From: Bdellovibrio sp.
GTDB taxonomy: Bacteria; Bdellovibrionota; Bdellovibrionia; Bdellovibrionales; Bdellovibrionaceae
DNA length: 14,220 nucleotides
Reading direction: 5' to 3'
NCBI GenBank assembly: GCA_003176075.1
Contig: PSRN01000133.1
Location: forward strand, 1 to 14,220
Below the pieces are notes generated by a model. The model made no database searches. It saw nothing but the letters and a program-made list of their open reading frames with translations, and had not been told where the DNA came from. Made by a program: the position numbers and the translations under genes. Shown here piece after piece: positions 13,834 to 14,220 of the stretch. The stretch's first letter is position 1. Every line of letters begins with the position of its first letter.

Positions 13834-14220
13834 GCACGTCATTTTGGCTGGATCGCACAAGAAAAAATCCCAAGCGGGTTTATGACGCCGTCATTGTGGG
13901 TGCGGGAATTTCCGGACTGTCCACGGCGTATTGGCTCAACAAAGAAGAGCCATCGCTGCGAATCGCCATCGTCGAGAAATCGCGCCTGGCGTTCGGAGCG
14001 AGCGGGCGCAATGCCGGCTTTATCACCTGCGGTTCGGTGGAGCACTTCAACCGCATGGTCAACAAACACGGTATGGAGCAAGCCACCTCGATTTGGCGTT
14101 TCGCTCAGGACAATCTCCAGCTCCTCGAAGAGGAAATAATCCAAAACAAGGGCGACGAACTCCAATTCGAGCGAAACGGCGCCTACTCACTCGCGGCCCA
14201 GCCCAACGAATTCACGGAAC
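13830..14220 (+). CDS. FAD-dependent oxidoreductase (DAO family), 3'-partial
   Basis: ATG 13830 overlaps the GNAT stop by four bases; the frame is open to the window edge (130 codons). YDAVIVGAGISGLSTAYWL contains the Rossmann GxGxxG (Gly24-Gly29), Glu49 in IAIVEKS is placed to bind the ADP ribose, and FGASGRNAGFIT (55-66) is the FAD contact typical of DAO enzymes such as gamma-glutamylputrescine oxidase, glycine oxidase and sarcosine-type oxidases. The preceding 18 residues are hydrophilic and not a signal, so it is cytoplasmic. Such enzymes oxidise a secondary or primary amine of an amino acid or polyamine. Coupling to an acetyltransferase fits small-amine metabolism, but the substrate cannot be told from the N-terminal quarter to third that is visible. 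Confidence 0.9.
   Translation, partial: MSTSFWLDRTRKNPKRVYDAVIVGAGISGLSTAYWLNKEEPSLRIAIVEKSRLAFGASGRNAGFITCGSVEHFNRMVNKHGMEQATSIWRFAQDNLQLLEEEIIQNKGDELQFERNGAYSLAAQPNEFTE

Overview
The window reads like a Gram-negative bacterium, most plausibly a Bdellovibrionota-type or other 'deltaproteobacterial' lineage. This is an inference from style: mid-range GC, many signal-peptide proteins of no recognisable family, an OmpA-type lipoprotein, and several TTG/GTG starts behind strong Shine-Dalgarno sequences. No rRNA, tRNA, CRISPR array, transposase, integrase or phage gene was seen.

Layout, left to right. Two unrecognised envelope-type genes come first (23-676, probably open at the left edge, and 727-2106). 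On the opposite strand lies a decayed type II toxin-antitoxin pair: a Phd/YefM (VapB-like) antitoxin at 2440-2775, overlapping by TAATG the remains of a PIN-domain VapC toxin (2440 down to about 2089). The toxin carries a stop codon, a frameshift and missing segments. A MoxR AAA+ ATPase (2865-3857) then overlaps an unusual single gene (3823-5808) that joins a DUF58-type N-terminal half to a TgpA-type membrane transglutaminase, both shortened. An OmpA-family lipoprotein (5816-6610, minus) converges on it with a 7-base gap.

The middle third (6988-11459) is accessory-looking. It holds a 36-codon secreted peptide gene, a 287-aa secreted protein with a three-unit DPGGSK repeat, a 165-aa secreted protein made of two duplicated Cys-bounded units, a 605-aa secreted protein made of three diverged 145-165 residue repeats, and a 149-aa secreted protein with a possible coupled 55-codon ORF after it. 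None belongs to a family I recognise. Short tandem repeats lie in and between these genes.

The right third is conventional: a ClC-family anion transporter (11798-13093, with signatures suggesting the fluoride-type clade), an 11-bp palindromic repeat, and an operon of a GNAT acetyltransferase with a C-terminal Cys cluster (13234-13833) overlapping by ATGA an FAD-dependent DAO-type oxidoreductase cut by the right edge (13830-14220).

Functional links that can be argued: MoxR and the DUF58/transglutaminase fusion as one translationally coupled chaperone/membrane module; the antitoxin as survivor of a dead TA pair; the GNAT and oxidoreductase as a coupled pair in small-molecule amine or amino-acid metabolism. 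I see no complete new multi-gene system. The most novel items are the fusion gene, the two internally repeated secreted proteins and the vapC wreck.
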